From Peptococcaceae bacterium UBA6116 (GTDB lineage: Bacteria > Bacillota > Desulfitobacteriia > Desulfitobacteriales > Syntrophobotulaceae), in contig DIWC01000053.1 in NCBI GenBank assembly GCA_002423425.1, positions 1 to 14,888 on the forward strand: a stretch of 14,888 nt of DNA, read 5' to 3'. This document shows positions 1-7,683 of this stretch, piece after piece. The translations under genes and the position numbers were made by a program. The notes beneath the pieces are model-generated. The model was not told the DNA's origin. It did no database searches and saw only the letters and a program-made list of their open reading frames with translations. Each line of letters starts with the position of its first letter. Positions within the stretch are counted from its first letter, which is position 1.

Positions 1-1717
1 ATGCGGGTGCGTGGATTGAAACTCCGGTTGACTTCGTTGAGTAGTGCTTGACGAAGTCGCACCCCATGCGGGTGCGTGGATTGAAACCCCAGTATATCGG
101 CTTTATACCACATGGAATCTTGTCGCACCCCATGCGGGTGCGTGGATTGAAACTTACTAAACTAGCCGACCCAGCTACATTACCCACGTCGCACCCCATG
201 CGGGTGCGTGGATTGAAACCGGCACATCACCGACTCATTTACTAACGATCAAGTCGCACCCCATGCGGGTGCGTGGATTGAAACGCTATACCGACAATTG
301 AGGGACTCATCCGTAGACGTCGCACCCCATGCGGGTGCGTGGATTGAAACAAGCACGATCTGTTCGCACACGGTCTCGCTAAGTCGCACCCCATGCGGGT
401 GCGTGGATTGAAACTGTTGCTTTCTGATATAAAGCGCTATTGCTAATGTCGCACCCCATGCGGGTGCGTGGATTGAAACACTCCCTGATAGTATCTTTAC
501 CAATCCTTCGAGTCGCACCCCATGCGGGTGCGTGGATTGAAACAGGAGTTGATGAAAGCGGATAGCGTTGTTGTCCTAAGTCGCACCCCATGCGGGTGCG
601 TGGATTGAAACATCAGCTTATAGAAATGTCCAGTTTTGATATTGTCGCACCCCATGCGGGTGCGTGGATTGAAACTTACAACAGGGCGAATACCTTATCT
701 CAAACGAGGTCGCACCCCATGCGGGTGCGTGGATTGAAACTCTGATTTTAAGGATTGGTGCGCCCGCGGCGATAGTCGCACCCCATGCGGGTGCGTGGAT
801 TGAAACAGAGACGCCCAGTACAGGCGCTAAGGTCCTGGGAGTCGCACCCCATGCGGGTGCGTGGATTGAAACCCATGTAACGGTAGGCACTAACGTAGAG
901 TACGCCGTCGCACCCCATGCGGGTGCGTGGATTGAAACAAGGCGGCGGTGACCGCACAACCTTTGAAACTGTCGCACCCCATGCGGGTGCGTGGATTGAA
1001 ACAGATAGGCGTAAACCTGCTAAGCGCCAGCCGGGGTCGCACCCCATGCGGGTGCGTGGATTGAAACTATTGCGATAGCTGTGCCGGGGATCACAGCGGG
1101 TCGCACCCCATGCGGGTGCGTGGATTGAAACAAAAAAAAAGCGCTTAATCTCCTAGTAGTCCGGGTCGCACCCCATGCGGGTGCGTGGATTGAAACCGGG
1201 AAGACAACCAATGTATTCGTGACGACTAAGTCGCACCCCATGCGGGTGCGTGGATTGAAACGACTTTTACATAGTTGTCTACTTTACAAATATCGTCGCA
1301 CCCCATGCGGGTGCGTGGATTGAAACTGGTCTGAGCTAACTGCTACCAATAAATTCGGTGTCGCACCCCATGCGGGTGCGTGGATTGAAACCAAATGCCG
1401 GGCTTATATATTGTAATGGAACCACGTCGCACCCCATGCGGGTGCGTGGATTGAAACCTACAAGTCCACAGGATAGTTTTCCAACCTAGTGGTCGCACCC
1501 CATGCGGGTGCGTGGATTGAAACGCTACAGACAGCGGTATTATTGGAGTGAGCGTTGTCGCACCCCATGCGGGTGCGTGGATTGAAACATTATGATTGTG
1601 TTCACTATCACAACCTGATCAGTCGCACCCCATGCGGGTGCGTGGATTGAAACCTCGGACGTTTAGTTATGGCACAGATTTCATTGTCGCACCCCATGCG
1701 GGTGCGTGGATTGAAAC
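1..1717 (+). CRISPR. CRISPR array, type I-C-like repeats (distal part)
   Basis: There are 26 complete 32-bp repeats and one partial repeat (1-22) cut by the left edge, separating 26 spacers of 32-36 bp. Complete repeats start at 56, 122, 188, 253, 319, 383, 448, 512, 580, 644, 709, 775, 841, 907, 971, 1036, 1100, 1165, 1230, 1295, 1360, 1426, 1492, 1557, 1622 and 1686. By eye all copies are identical, beginning GTCGCACCCC and ending TGGATTGAAAC. Repeat positions 3-9 (CGCACCC) and 15-21 (GGGTGCG) form a perfect 7-bp stem, and the ATTGAAAC tail is typical of type I-C repeats, whose crRNA 5' handle derives from it. That orientation implies plus-strand transcription, with the leader and cas genes to the left, outside the window. 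No two spacers look alike. The subtype is inferred from the repeat only. Confidence 0.97.
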
Positions 1718-1887
1718 TCAATTGGTATACTGAACATCTGAGCGGCGCTGGTCAATCATTTCCTGATGCATTGGCCGGATCAGTAGTCGCTGCTTTAACA
1801 CGCTCACCTCTCATCCTCGTTAATAGTTCCTTGGACCAGACGACCATTGATTTTGTCCAAGAAAAAAAGATGAATATGAATAATTAA
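1718..1887 (+). pseudogene. Fragment of a cell wall-binding repeat 2 (CWB2) protein gene
   Basis: Reading from the end of the last CRISPR repeat, the frame encodes SGAGQSFPDALAGSVVAAL followed by TRSPLILVNSSLDQTTIDF. This matches the core of a CWB2 repeat (PF04122), a domain that non-covalently anchors surface proteins to secondary cell-wall polymers in Bacillota. Only about 42 recognisable residues remain (roughly 1741-1866). The N-terminal side is replaced by CRISPR repeat sequence. The C-terminal side stops after a short MNMNN tail instead of continuing into the expected glycine-rich end of the repeat, and the stop codon (1885-1887) overlaps the stop of the opposing pseudouridine synthase gene. 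A frame open from 1669 would fuse CRISPR sequence to the fragment, but it has no plausible ribosome binding site. I read it as a relic truncated on both sides, not a functional gene. Confidence 0.75.
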
Positions 1888-2783
1888 TAAGAATTCAATA
1901 GGAGAAGGTCCATATCTTCCGGAAGAGGCGCCTCTATATTTATATTCTCAGCAGTTAAGGGGTGGGTAAAATGATAAGCATGACAGTGTAAAGCTTGTCT
2001 CGGAATATAGGCTGTATTGCCTCCGTATAAATCATCTCCTAAAAGCGGATAGCCGCTGCTTTGGCAATGAACCCGGATTTGATGGGTTCTGCCGGTTACC
2101 AAAGTGAATTCAATTAATGTATAGTTTTCATATCTCACCAGAGTTCGATAAAGGGTCAGGGACGGCTGTCCGTCCGGATGAGTTTCCCGGATAATTCTGC
2201 TTCCGTTTCTGACACGGATCGGAGACGAAAATTCTCCGCTATCCCAAGGAAATTGTCCCTGAACGATTCCGAGGTATTTCTTATCTGCTTTATTTTTGGC
2301 AGATAACACAGCCAGCTGCTGCTGGGCATATCTCGATTTGGCAATGAGGATAATACCCGAGGTATTTCGGTCTATCCTGAAAATAGGGCGGAAAGGACGG
2401 GAAGCTCCTTTCTTTTCCCAGTAGCCTACCACCGCATTGGCCAGAGTACCGGATTGATACTTTCTGCCGGTAGGATGGATAACTTGACCGGGAGGTTTAT
2501 TGACAGCGAGAAAAAGATTATCCTCATATAATATTTCAATTGGAATATCTTCTCCCTGTATTGTGGAAACTTCTTCTTCCTCAAAATTGACAACCAAGGT
2601 CTGGCCTGCTTTGCCCCGGGAAGTAAGATAAACAAACTTTCCGTCAACCCAAACGTTTTCACCGATTTTTAGTTTTTGAATTAACGTTCGTGAAAAACAA
2701 AAACGTTTGAAGAGAATTTCCTGATATTTTTTTCCTTCATCTTCCGCTCTTAAAATATAAGTAAAAAGTTTTTCTGTCGTCAT
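1884..2783 (-). CDS. RluA-family pseudouridine synthase
   Basis: The 299-residue protein isomerises uridine to pseudouridine in RNA, in the cytoplasm. The N-terminal ~65 residues resemble a degenerate S4-like RNA-binding segment (VWVDGKFVYLTSRGKAGQTL). The catalytic domain follows: LYEDNLFLAVNKPPGQVIHP (85-104), the catalytic motif RIDRNTSGIILIAK with the nucleophile candidate Asp138, and the GRTHQIRVHCQSSGYPLLGD block (231-250), all hallmarks of the RluA/RluC/RluD group. The substrate (23S rRNA or tRNA site) cannot be told from sequence. The ATG at 2783 is preceded on the minus strand by AGGTGG five bases upstream, which supports this start. It diverges from the aminopeptidase gene across a 125-bp AT-rich gap. 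The family is certain; the member is not assigned. Confidence 0.95.
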   Translation of the reverse strand: MTTEKLFTYILRAEDEGKKYQEILFKRFCFSRTLIQKLKIGENVWVDGKFVYLTSRGKAGQTLVVNFEEEEVSTIQGEDIPIEILYEDNLFLAVNKPPGQVIHPTGRKYQSGTLANAVVGYWEKKGASRPFRPIFRIDRNTSGIILIAKSRYAQQQLAVLSAKNKADKKYLGIVQGQFPWDSGEFSSPIRVRNGSRIIRETHPDGQPSLTLYRTLVRYENYTLIEFTLVTGRTHQIRVHCQSSGYPLLGDDLYGGNTAYIPRQALHCHAYHFTHPLTAENINIEAPLPEDMDLLLLNSY

Positions 2784-2908
2784 CTAACCACCTGTTTATA
2801 TATAGAGAGAGTGTATAAATTTTTTTAGTAATAAAGGAAAAAATAATTAATAAAAGAATTTAACTAAAGATGTGAGTAATATTAAAGAAAAAGGAGATAA
2901 AATCTTAA

Positions 2909-4024
2909 ATGAATGACCATAGAATAGATCAACTGGCCCAAAATATTATCAACTATTCGCTGGAATTAAAGCAAAACGAAAAAATTCTGATTGAGGTTGC
3001 CGGACTGGAAACGCCTTTAGCCGGAGCGTTGATAAAAGAGGCTTATAAGGCCGGGGCCCAACCTTTTCTTTCTTTAACTAATCATACCCTGCAGAGGGAA
3101 ATATTAAAAGAGTTGTCGGTGGAGCAGGCTCAAGCCATGGCCAATTGGGACCTGGCCAGAATGAAAGAGATGCAGGCCTATGTGGGAATCAGAGCGGGAG
3201 AGAACATTAATGAGTTTGCCGATGTCCCCAGTGAGAAAATGCAGACTTACATGACTCATTATTCTAAACCGGTCCACTCCGAACAGCGAGTCAAACATAG
3301 CCGCTGGTGTGTTCTGCGTTACCCCAATGCTTCTATGGCTCAATTAGCTGAGATGAGCACGGAGAGTTTTGAAGATTTTTATTTTGATGTCTGCAATCTT
3401 GATTACTCCAAAATGTCCAAGGCCATGGATCCGTTAAAAGAATTAATGGAAAAAGCGGAGATGGTCAGGATCAAAGGACCAGGCACCGACTTGCAGTTTA
3501 CGATTAGTGGAAGGCCTGCCATAAAGTGCGACGGGAAAATGAATGTTCCTGACGGAGAGCTTTTTACGGCACCCGTGAGAGAATCGATTAACGGCAGGCT
3601 GGCATATAATACGCCGGCGGTTTACCAAGGATTTACTTACGAGAATATAGTCCTGGAATTTAAGAACGGGAAGATCATTAAGGCTACCGCTAATAATAGT
3701 GACAAGTTAAATAAAATATTGGATACGGATGAAGGAGCAAGATATATTGGCGAGTTTTCTTTCGGAGTTAATCCTTACATCCAAAAGCCAATGAAAGATA
3801 CTTTATTTGACGAGAAAATTGACGGAAGCTTTCATTTCACGCCAGGCTCGGCTTACGATGAATGCGATAATGGCAACCGTTCAGCTATTCACTGGGATCT
3901 GGTCTGTATTCAAAGACCGGAATATGGTGGCGGGGAGATATATTTTGATGGGGAATTGATAAGGAAAGACGGACGATTCGTTCCATCGTTTTTACAATTG
4001 CTTAACCCGGAGAATTTAAAGTAA
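2909..4024 (+). CDS. M29-family (thermophilic-type) metallo-aminopeptidase
   Basis: This 371-residue cytoplasmic enzyme should remove N-terminal residues from peptides using a two-metal centre. The C-terminal half carries the full M29 signature. Candidate metal ligands and catalytic residues are Glu217 in NVPDGELFTAP, Glu282 in ARYIGEFSFGVN, His309 in GSFHFTPGSAY with Tyr316, and His328 and Asp330 in AIHWDLV; the order matches Thermus aminopeptidase T. The length is also normal for the family (about 370-410). An AAGGAG ribosome binding site at 2891-2896 precedes the ATG by 12 bases. The stop codon overlaps the start of the tRNA nucleotidyltransferase gene by one base (TAATG), so the two are probably co-transcribed and translationally coupled. 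No signal peptide or membrane segment is visible. Confidence 0.95.
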   Translation: MNDHRIDQLAQNIINYSLELKQNEKILIEVAGLETPLAGALIKEAYKAGAQPFLSLTNHTLQREILKELSVEQAQAMANWDLARMKEMQAYVGIRAGENINEFADVPSEKMQTYMTHYSKPVHSEQRVKHSRWCVLRYPNASMAQLAEMSTESFEDFYFDVCNLDYSKMSKAMDPLKELMEKAEMVRIKGPGTDLQFTISGRPAIKCDGKMNVPDGELFTAPVRESINGRLAYNTPAVYQGFTYENIVLEFKNGKIIKATANNSDKLNKILDTDEGARYIGEFSFGVNPYIQKPMKDTLFDEKIDGSFHFTPGSAYDECDNGNRSAIHWDLVCIQRPEYGGGEIYFDGELIRKDGRFVPSFLQLLNPENLK

Positions 4025-5619
4025 TGGTTTTAAATGATTTTCAACGGAAAGTAATTAATATTTTAGCGAAGCATTCGCCTGTCTGGTTGGTAGGAGGGGC
4101 AGTACGAGACCGGCTTCTTGGGACAGATTCGAATGATCTGGATCTCGTCACTTTTCTAAACCCGGAAAGAGCAGACAATATTTTGCGCGCGAGCGGCCTT
4201 ATTTCCCGGCAGATAGGTATGCGCTTCAAGACATTAAGCTTATTCGAAGCGGACAGCAGAATTGATCTGGTATGTGTTGATGATCTCGAAGGAGATGCCC
4301 GGCGCAGGGATTTTACGATCAATGCCATCTATATGAATCCCTTGAGCGAAGAAATATATGATCCTTTGGCCGGAACTATGGATTTAAATAATAAAAGACT
4401 GCGTGCCTGTGGAGATGCCGGGGAAAGATTCAGAGAAGACCCGGTACGAATCCTTAGAATGGTTAAATTTTCGGTCAGGTTCGGGTTGGAAATTGAAAAA
4501 GATACCTGGAAGGAAGCTAGGAATAATCTAGGCTTATTAGCGGATGCGGCCAAGGAAAGGGTAACGTCGGAACTGGCCGGGATATTAATTTTAGCTGATG
4601 CTGAGAAAGCCGTACGAATGCTCATGGAAATGGGTTATTGGGATGTTTTCATTCCGGAGTTGGCCAGGCTTGAAGGAATAGTCCAAAACCAATATCATTC
4701 TTTGGATGTTTGGGAACATACGTTGGCTGTATTCAGAAATACCCCCGAGGATCTCTTTCTTCGACTGGCCGGTCTGTTTCATGATATTGGAAAATGGGAG
4801 ACGGCGAGCAGGGAGTGTTTTTTAGCAGGAAAATTAGAGTTTCATGACCAAGAATTCTGGGTTCAGGAATATAAAATCATTGGGACAAGAGGAAAAGGGG
4901 AGCTTGAATCTAAAATCAAGTTATTAGTAGGCAAGAATGTAAAGATCCTTGGGTCCAGACTTGATCATTACCCGCAGATAGTTCAATTTAAAAGAAACCT
5001 CCCGGGAGAAAAGGGAACGAAGGGATTAACCTTGGTAGAAAATGGCAAAAGACATTTTCTTAATCATGAGAAAGCAGGATCTAAACTCCTGGTAGAAATT
5101 TTAAAAAGATATTGCTTTTCGATGGTTTTTACCGGTTCAGGGCAAAGAAGGGAAAAAGACCTGCTGGAATTAATTGAAAACCATATGCAGGCTACATTGG
5201 CGTTTATGCCTGAATTTAATGCCAGAACTTCCAGAAGATCTTTTAAGGAGCGGGCAGCTGAACTTGTTTGGAAAATATGTTGGGACGGCAGGAATTTTAA
5301 ATTGCAGAAAATCCATGATTTTGTACTCTTATGGAAAGCGGATTTTCAAGCCGGCAAAGTTCATAATGAAGCTCAAAATAACATATTTGAAAAGATTTTT
5401 AATGAGCTAATTAGAATTGCTTTGTGGCAGAATGAAAACCTTCCCTGTATAGACTGGAATCAAATTAATTCTTTTGTGTCTGCCCAAGGTATAAAAGGGG
5501 AAAAAATCGGTAAATTTAAAAATTATATGCGTCAAAAAGCGATGAAAGAAATGAATCTGGAAATAAATACAGTTTTTCTTAAAAAGGCTTATGCCGAAAT
5601 TGATATTTCCAAAAAATAA
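4024..5619 (+). CDS. cca: CCA-adding-type tRNA nucleotidyltransferase with an insertion in its HD region
   Basis: This class II polymerase-beta-type nucleotidyltransferase should build or repair the CCA 3' end of tRNA. The N-terminal head has VGGAVRDRLLG (23-33), the metal-binding pair Asp38/Asp40 in NDLDLVT, and RRDFTINA (94-101). REDPVRILRMVKFSVRFG (137-154) is the neck. An HD domain follows: HSLDVWEHTLAV (225-236) and LAGLFHDIGK (248-257). In relatives HDIGK is followed after only about 8-15 residues by a GR.HF..HE..GA motif. Here the equivalent GKRHFLNHEKAG starts at 341, leaving about 83 residues between, so roughly 70 look inserted. This accounts for the 531-residue length against about 440-480 usually. 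The frame stays open and codon use looks normal, so it is probably functional. Whether it adds the full CCA or only CC or A is undetermined. It overlaps the upstream gene by one base; a GGAG lies at 4009-4012. Confidence 0.92.
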   Translation: MVLNDFQRKVINILAKHSPVWLVGGAVRDRLLGTDSNDLDLVTFLNPERADNILRASGLISRQIGMRFKTLSLFEADSRIDLVCVDDLEGDARRRDFTINAIYMNPLSEEIYDPLAGTMDLNNKRLRACGDAGERFREDPVRILRMVKFSVRFGLEIEKDTWKEARNNLGLLADAAKERVTSELAGILILADAEKAVRMLMEMGYWDVFIPELARLEGIVQNQYHSLDVWEHTLAVFRNTPEDLFLRLAGLFHDIGKWETASRECFLAGKLEFHDQEFWVQEYKIIGTRGKGELESKIKLLVGKNVKILGSRLDHYPQIVQFKRNLPGEKGTKGLTLVENGKRHFLNHEKAGSKLLVEILKRYCFSMVFTGSGQRREKDLLELIENHMQATLAFMPEFNARTSRRSFKERAAELVWKICWDGRNFKLQKIHDFVLLWKADFQAGKVHNEAQNNIFEKIFNELIRIALWQNENLPCIDWNQINSFVSAQGIKGEKIGKFKNYMRQKAMKEMNLEINTVFLKKAYAEIDISKK

Positions 5620-5634
5620 CTAAATGTCAATGAG

Positions 5635-5731
5635 TTCTTTCAAGCATAATAGAATTGCACAGATATTTCGCCCGCCCGTTGTTACTTGACGCTCGCTTTA
5701 TATCTGTGCAATTCTATTATGCTTGAAAGAA
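5635..5731. repeat. Perfect 32-bp inverted repeat with a 33-nt GC-rich loop
   Basis: The left arm 5635-5666 (starting TTCTTTCAAGCATAATAG) and the right arm 5700-5731 (ending TTATGCTTGAAAGAA) are exact reverse complements over 32 bp. They flank a 33-nt centre (5667-5699) that is richer in G+C (CGCCCGCCCG). No T-tract follows the right arm, so it is not a standard intrinsic terminator, although it may protect the cca transcript end or be an RNase III substrate. Its perfect arms suggest a recently inserted palindromic element (a MITE or REP-like unit) or a hairpin under selection. A smaller hairpin (CTCAA/TTGAG at 5739-5750) lies just beyond. It contains no coding capacity. Confidence 0.9.
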
Positions 5732-5888
5732 AAGACGCCTCAATCTTGAGACATCAATAAAGAGAAAAAAGATAAAAAAAGATAAAGGAAAGGGACAGGT
5801 TTAGTATAACAGAGAAAAGGAAACCATTTTTTAAGCTATAGTTAAAACAATGTTAAGTTTTACGGCAGCTTTTTTATATTTAATCATG

Positions 5889-7049
5889 TTATATGATTTT
5901 CTTAACAAACCGTTTTATCCTGGAAAGGGCTTCTAATAATTGTTGGGTGGAATAAGCGTAGGAGCAACGGATATGTCCTTCTCCGCCAGGACCGAAGGCC
6001 GTCCCAGGGACGACGGCAACTTTTTCTTCTTTGAGAAGCTGCTCGGCAAATTCATCGGACCGAAGTCTGGTTGCGGTTATTTCAGGGAAAACATAAAATG
6101 CTCCTAAAGGTTCAAAACAGGTCAGACCAATCTCCCGGAAACCGTGTACCATTAAGCGGCGGCGACGGTCATATTCGAGAATCATTTCCTTTTTTGCTGA
6201 ATCGCCGGATTTTAACCCTTCCAAAGCTGCAACTTGAGCCATAATAGGTGCACACATAATCGTATATTGATGAATCCTGGTCATGGCTTGAATAATATCG
6301 GGATGACCGGCAGCGTAACCGATCCTCCATCCGGTCATTGCATAAGCTTTGGAAAAACCGCTGACGTGAATAGTCCGGTTGTGCATAAAAGGCAACGTGG
6401 CAAAAGGAGTATGCTGTCCTGCATAAGTGAGATCGGAATAAATTTCATCGGAAATAATAATTAAATCATTTTCCGAAGCAAAGCGGGCAATAGGGAGGAG
6501 ATCATCCCTGGTCATGATAGCTCCTGTCGGATTATTAGGGAAAGATAAAACCAGTATTTTACAGTTGGGGGTATATGCTAATTGCAGATCTTCAACCTTC
6601 AGGCGGAAATCATGTTCCGCTCTTAACGGAACATAATGAATATCGGCACCGGACATGGAGGCGCAACCGGCATAGGCAACATATGAAGGATCAGGAATTA
6701 GTATTCCGTCACCAGGAACAAGGATCGCCCTCATAGCAAGATCTACGGCTTCGCTGGCCCCAACCGTAATCAGAATCTCATTATCAGGGCTGTAGTTAAG
6801 TGCTTGGTGTTTTGCCATATACTTAGATAATTCACGCCGCAGTTCAATTAGACCGGCATTACTTGTGTACATAGTTTGGCCCTGTTCCAGAGAAAAAATT
6901 GCAGATTCAGTCATTACCCAGGGAGTAGTGAAGTCAGGTTCACCGACACCGAGAGAAATAACACCTTCCACAGTGGCCGCAAGGTCAAAAAATCTTCGTA
7001 TTCCCGAGGGTTTTAGGTTTAAAGCCAGAGGCGATAGATATTGTTTCAT
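5889..7049 (-). CDS. Class I/II PLP-dependent aminotransferase (PatA/AraT-like)
   Basis: The 386-residue fold-type I aminotransferase moves an amino group between an amino acid and a 2-oxo acid in the cytoplasm. Visible motifs are ISLGVGEPDF (31-40) at the start, SFPNNPTGAI (169-178) with Asn173 contacting PLP, DEIYSDL with Asp201 and Tyr204, SGFSKAYAMTGWRIGY with the Schiff-base Lys234, and Arg361 in GHIRCSYA for the substrate carboxylate. The set is complete. The subfamily resembles the Bacillus PatA/aromatic or alanine-type enzymes, but the substrate cannot be read from the sequence. The ATG overlaps the last four bases of the upstream Lrp-family gene (ATGA) and has no good ribosome binding site of its own, so translation is probably coupled. 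The regulator may therefore control this amino-acid transamination step. Confidence 0.94.
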   Translation of the reverse strand: MKQYLSPLALNLKPSGIRRFFDLAATVEGVISLGVGEPDFTTPWVMTESAIFSLEQGQTMYTSNAGLIELRRELSKYMAKHQALNYSPDNEILITVGASEAVDLAMRAILVPGDGILIPDPSYVAYAGCASMSGADIHYVPLRAEHDFRLKVEDLQLAYTPNCKILVLSFPNNPTGAIMTRDDLLPIARFASENDLIIISDEIYSDLTYAGQHTPFATLPFMHNRTIHVSGFSKAYAMTGWRIGYAAGHPDIIQAMTRIHQYTIMCAPIMAQVAALEGLKSGDSAKKEMILEYDRRRRLMVHGFREIGLTCFEPLGAFYVFPEITATRLRSDEFAEQLLKEEKVAVVPGTAFGPGGEGHIRCSYAYSTQQLLEALSRIKRFVKKII

Positions 7050-7543
7050 GGTGTAATCACGAGACGCTGTGGCCTCTCTTCCTCTCCATGGAATTCTACG
7101 CCATCCTGTTTATAGCGGCGCAGGATAAAACGGGTTGAAGTTGTCTCGATAAGGTCAAGAGGGGATAGCTTATCTGAAACGAATTGAGCGATATCATGCA
7201 TATTTTTGCCTTCGACAATCAGGCAAAGATCAAAGTCGCCGGACATAAGATAAACAGATTTGATTTCCGGGAACTTTTGAAAACGCTGGGCAATTTTATC
7301 ATAACCCTGACCCCGTTGGGGCATGACTTTGAGGTCAATCAGAGCCGTGACACGATCTTCTTCCAGTTGGTCATAGTTAATTAATGTACTGTATCTAACA
7401 ATGACCTTATCAGATTCCCATTGCTTTATTTTTTTATTTATATAGTCCGGCGTCAAACCGGTTTGGATGGATAGCTCCTCCGGGGTTAGACGACAGTCCT
7501 GAGATAGAACATGAAGGAGGCGTCTGTCCTCTTCAGTCAGCAT
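7046..7543 (-). CDS. Lrp/AsnC-family transcriptional regulator
   Basis: This 165-residue DNA-binding regulator should respond to amino acids. The N-terminal winged helix-turn-helix spans roughly residues 5-55 (LLHVLSQDCRLTPEELSIQT onward to KVIVRYSTLINYDQL). The C-terminal RAM effector domain contains VYLMSGDFDLCLIVEG and ends TSTRFILRRYKQDG, as in AsnC/Lrp proteins. Start choice: ATG at 7543 is preceded on the minus strand by GAGGTGG at a good spacing. It is the first gene of a two-gene operon with the aminotransferase, overlapping it by four bases, an arrangement common for local Lrp-type regulators. Autoregulation and control of the partner are likely from family behaviour, not shown here. 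The effector amino acid is unknown. Confidence 0.93.
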   Translation of the reverse strand: MLTEEDRRLLHVLSQDCRLTPEELSIQTGLTPDYINKKIKQWESDKVIVRYSTLINYDQLEEDRVTALIDLKVMPQRGQGYDKIAQRFQKFPEIKSVYLMSGDFDLCLIVEGKNMHDIAQFVSDKLSPLDLIETTSTRFILRRYKQDGVEFHGEEERPQRLVITP

Positions 7544-7574
7544 CCTATGCCACCTCTTTCCAATAATTTATAAT

Positions 7575-7604
7575 ATAATAACATAATTTAAGAGCAGTTA
7601 ACAA
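7575..7604 (-). promoter_or_regulatory. Possible sigma-A promoter for the lrp-aminotransferase operon
   Basis: On the minus strand TTGTTA (7604-7599) and TATTAT (7580-7575) are separated by 18 bp, upstream of the Lrp-family start at 7543. The -35 overlaps the outer stem of the aconitase terminator. The surroundings are very AT-rich, so chance matches are easy; this is tentative. Confidence 0.3.
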
Positions 7605-7651
7605 CCAAAAAAAACCGGGGTAGATTATATATCCCGGTTTTTATCGGTTGT
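7601..7651 (-). terminator. Rho-independent terminator of the aconitase gene
   Basis: On the minus strand, 33 bases after the aconitase stop, the stem AAAACCGGG/CCCGGTTTT (7611-7619 with 7633-7641) folds around a short AT-rich loop. It is bordered by an A8/T8 tract (7607-7614) that supplies the U-run for minus-strand transcripts. Outer arms ACAACC (7601-7606) and GGTTGT (7646-7651) extend the pairing. On the plus strand a T5 follows the stem, so it could also work weakly in that direction. Confidence 0.85.
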
Positions 7652-7683
7652 TTGCTGTAATTTAAAATTATCTGATACAAAAA

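Noticed and set aside
48..1241. Several overlapping open frames of 60-120 residues on both strands across the first 1.2 kb, with repeated SHPMRVRGLK or VSIHAPAWGAT segments
   Set aside because: These are translations of the CRISPR repeat itself; repeat-plus-spacer lengths often keep a frame open. None has a ribosome binding site or non-repeat content.
1669..1887. A 72-codon ORF starting inside the last spacer and running into the CWB2 fragment
   Set aside because: It translates a spacer and a CRISPR repeat before the CWB2 core and has no ribosome binding site, so I report the CWB2 part only, as a relic.
2784..2908. Promoters in the AT-rich gap between rluA-type and aminopeptidase genes
   Set aside because: Many TATA-like hexamers occur but none has a credible -35 at 16-18 bp on either strand, so no specific site is called.
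5635..5731. The long palindrome as a simple intrinsic terminator for cca
   Set aside because: Neither side is followed closely by a T-run, and the 33-nt loop and 32-bp stem are far outside usual terminator dimensions.
5732..5888. The A/G-rich stretch and GGGACAGG sequence between the palindrome and the aminotransferase stop as a possible REP element or terminator
   Set aside because: I found only weak AT pairings (TAAAAC/GTTTTA) and no partner for GGGACAGG, so nothing here can be supported.
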